A stretch of 7,383 nt of DNA from the NCBI GenBank assembly GCA_026785985.1, contig JAJAYX010000378.1, positions 1-7,383 of the forward strand. Direction: 5' to 3'. Positions 6,430-7,383 of the stretch are shown piece by piece (within the stretch, counting starts at the first letter, position 1; every line of letters starts with the position of its first letter). The position numbers and the translations under genes were made by a program. Source of the stretch: Rudanella sp. (GTDB lineage Bacteria; Bacteroidota; Bacteroidia; Cytophagales; Spirosomataceae). The notes under the pieces were generated by a model. That model made no database searches. It was not told the origin of the DNA and saw nothing but the letters and a program-made list of their open reading frames with translations.

Positions 6430-7383
6430 TCAAAAGCCCAACCGAAGTTTGGCCCCTGTGGTGAGTATTAGCTTTCCCCCGCCCGCATACTGAACCTGTC
6501 GGGCGGCTCCGGTTGTGGTGGCTGGCATCGTTACGGAGTGGCGAATTTCGACGGCATCGGTACTGGTCGGCACTCGGTTGCAAGACCAAACGGCCGGATC
6601 GTTCCAGTCGCCCGATTTTACCGAATACATGGACGTACAAAGCGTAGCCCGTACCGTAACGACCACCTGCCCACTCGATAGGCCAACCCCACAGGCGTTG
6701 CTGACACCCCCGATTGTGTAGGTGGTGGTGTTAACCGGCGATGTGGTAAATGCTAACGGCGAGCTACTGATATTGCTGAACGACTGCCCATTACTCAACG
6801 TCAGGTTCCAGGGGCTGCTGCCCGTAAACACGACTAAGAGCGTAGCAGCCTGTCCCGATGTAATGGTTTGCGAACCCGTCAGCACAGCCGTAGGTGAACT
6901 ACAGCTTGTCAACATAGTGAACGAAGCCGACTGCGTGACCGACCAACGCCCGGCATTATCTTTGGCCCGGACGTAAAGCTGATGCCTGCACGTTGGCAAA
7001 CCCGCCAGTGGAAGATCGAGCAGGGCCTCTACGTCGCTGCCGGGGTTGGGTGTAAAGGGCATGGTTTGTCCGCGTCCCTCGCCGGGGTCGGTATCCACGT
7101 AGCATTCCACGCGGGTAATCTGACTGCTGATGGTGGGTAAAATGATAAACGGGCGGCTGTGGGTGGCCGACCATTGGCCCGTTTGATTGCGAACCCGCAC
7201 CGAAAACACGTGCAACCCTCCACTCAGTGTGGTCAGGTTAAGCGGAATCGCCACGTCGGCGAGGTTGGTGGTGCCGGGTGGGAGTTGGGCCTGTTGACCA
7301 TTACCGAAGCCGGGGTCATTGTCCACGAAATACTCCACCCGGTCGAGGGTATTGGCATTACCGGCCAGCGATCCCAGTATCAC
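6430..7383 (-). CDS. Secreted repeat protein, C-terminal part (5' end beyond the window)
   Basis: Only the last 317 codons are present. The frame stays open to the right edge, where the first codon (GTG, 7383-7381) is probably an internal valine. Two homologous modules of about 70 residues are visible in the fragment: 13-82 with RVEYFVDNDPGFGNGQ and 90-158 with RVECYVDTDPGEGRGQ. Each ends in a strand of the type VRVRNQTGQWS or VRAKDNAGRWS. A Thr/Ser-rich Ig-like domain follows (about 160-246), then a terminal module (about 250-317) with VKSGDWNDPAVWSCNRVP and DAVEIRHSVTMP, ending in KLRLGF. From memory this ending recurs in large surface or secreted proteins of Spirosoma-like bacteria. I do not see the usual Por/type IX sorting domain. 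Adhesion or a structural cell-surface role is likely; no catalytic motif is visible. No terminator hairpin follows the TGA. Confidence 0.78.
   Translation of the reverse strand: MILGSLAGNANTLDRVEYFVDNDPGFGNGQQAQLPPGTTNLADVAIPLNLTTLSGGLHVFSVRVRNQTGQWSATHSRPFIILPTISSQITRVECYVDTDPGEGRGQTMPFTPNPGSDVEALLDLPLAGLPTCRHQLYVRAKDNAGRWSVTQSASFTMLTSCSSPTAVLTGSQTITSGQAATLLVVFTGSSPWNLTLSNGQSFSNISSSPLAFTTSPVNTTTYTIGGVSNACGVGLSSGQVVVTVRATLCTSMYSVKSGDWNDPAVWSCNRVPTSTDAVEIRHSVTMPATTTGAARQVQYAGGGKLILTTGAKLRLGF

Noticed and set aside
6420..6449. Direct repeat CCGAAGTT at 6420-6427 and 6442-6449 around the stop of the repeat-protein gene
   Set aside because: Eight bases repeated once is within chance, and no duplicated gene piece or insertion accompanies it.

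Overview
The window looks like chromosomal DNA of a pigmented, aerobic Bacteroidota bacterium, most likely order Cytophagales and possibly the Spirosoma/Fibrella group. The evidence is a textbook Bacteroidota promoter (TTG-N20-TATCTTTG) in front of the tRNA gene, no Shine-Dalgarno sequences at the gene starts I inspected, a CruF-type carotenoid protein, a Uma2-family gene, and a secreted repeat protein with a C-terminal module I associate from memory with Spirosoma-type surface proteins. The genus-level guess is inference; no rRNA or marker gene is present.

Layout, left to right: (1) 1-72 is an AT-rich edge with no supported feature. (2) 73-735 (minus) encodes a seven-helix carotenoid biosynthesis protein of the CruF type. 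(3) 781-937 (minus) is a compact tRNA-His unit: promoter, tRNA with GTG anticodon, and intrinsic terminator. (4) 955-4818 (minus) is a two-gene operon with a 6-base gap. The first gene encodes a secreted protein with a DUF1080 (3-keto-disaccharide hydrolase family) domain, a PA14-like domain and an uncharacterised C-terminal module. The second encodes a secreted beta-propeller of the glucose/sorbosone dehydrogenase type, followed by an Ig-like domain and a C-terminal monohaem cytochrome c domain. (5) 4934-5542 (plus) encodes a Uma2-family PD-(D/E)XK-like protein, the only plus-strand gene. (6) 5550-6356 (minus) encodes an alpha/beta hydrolase that converges on the Uma2 gene with 7 bases between the stop codons. 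(7) 6430-7383 (minus) is the 3' part of a secreted repeat protein that starts beyond the right edge.

The operon is the most interesting part. A carbohydrate-active DUF1080 enzyme and a periplasmic quinoprotein-like dehydrogenase with its own haem electron acceptor are made from one transcript. They could work as an extracytoplasmic oxidise-then-cleave pair on sugars or glycosides, passing electrons to the respiratory chain. This is inferred from domains and adjacency only. The remaining genes look like independent units. All intergenic gaps are under 120 bases, so no long stretch is unexplained.
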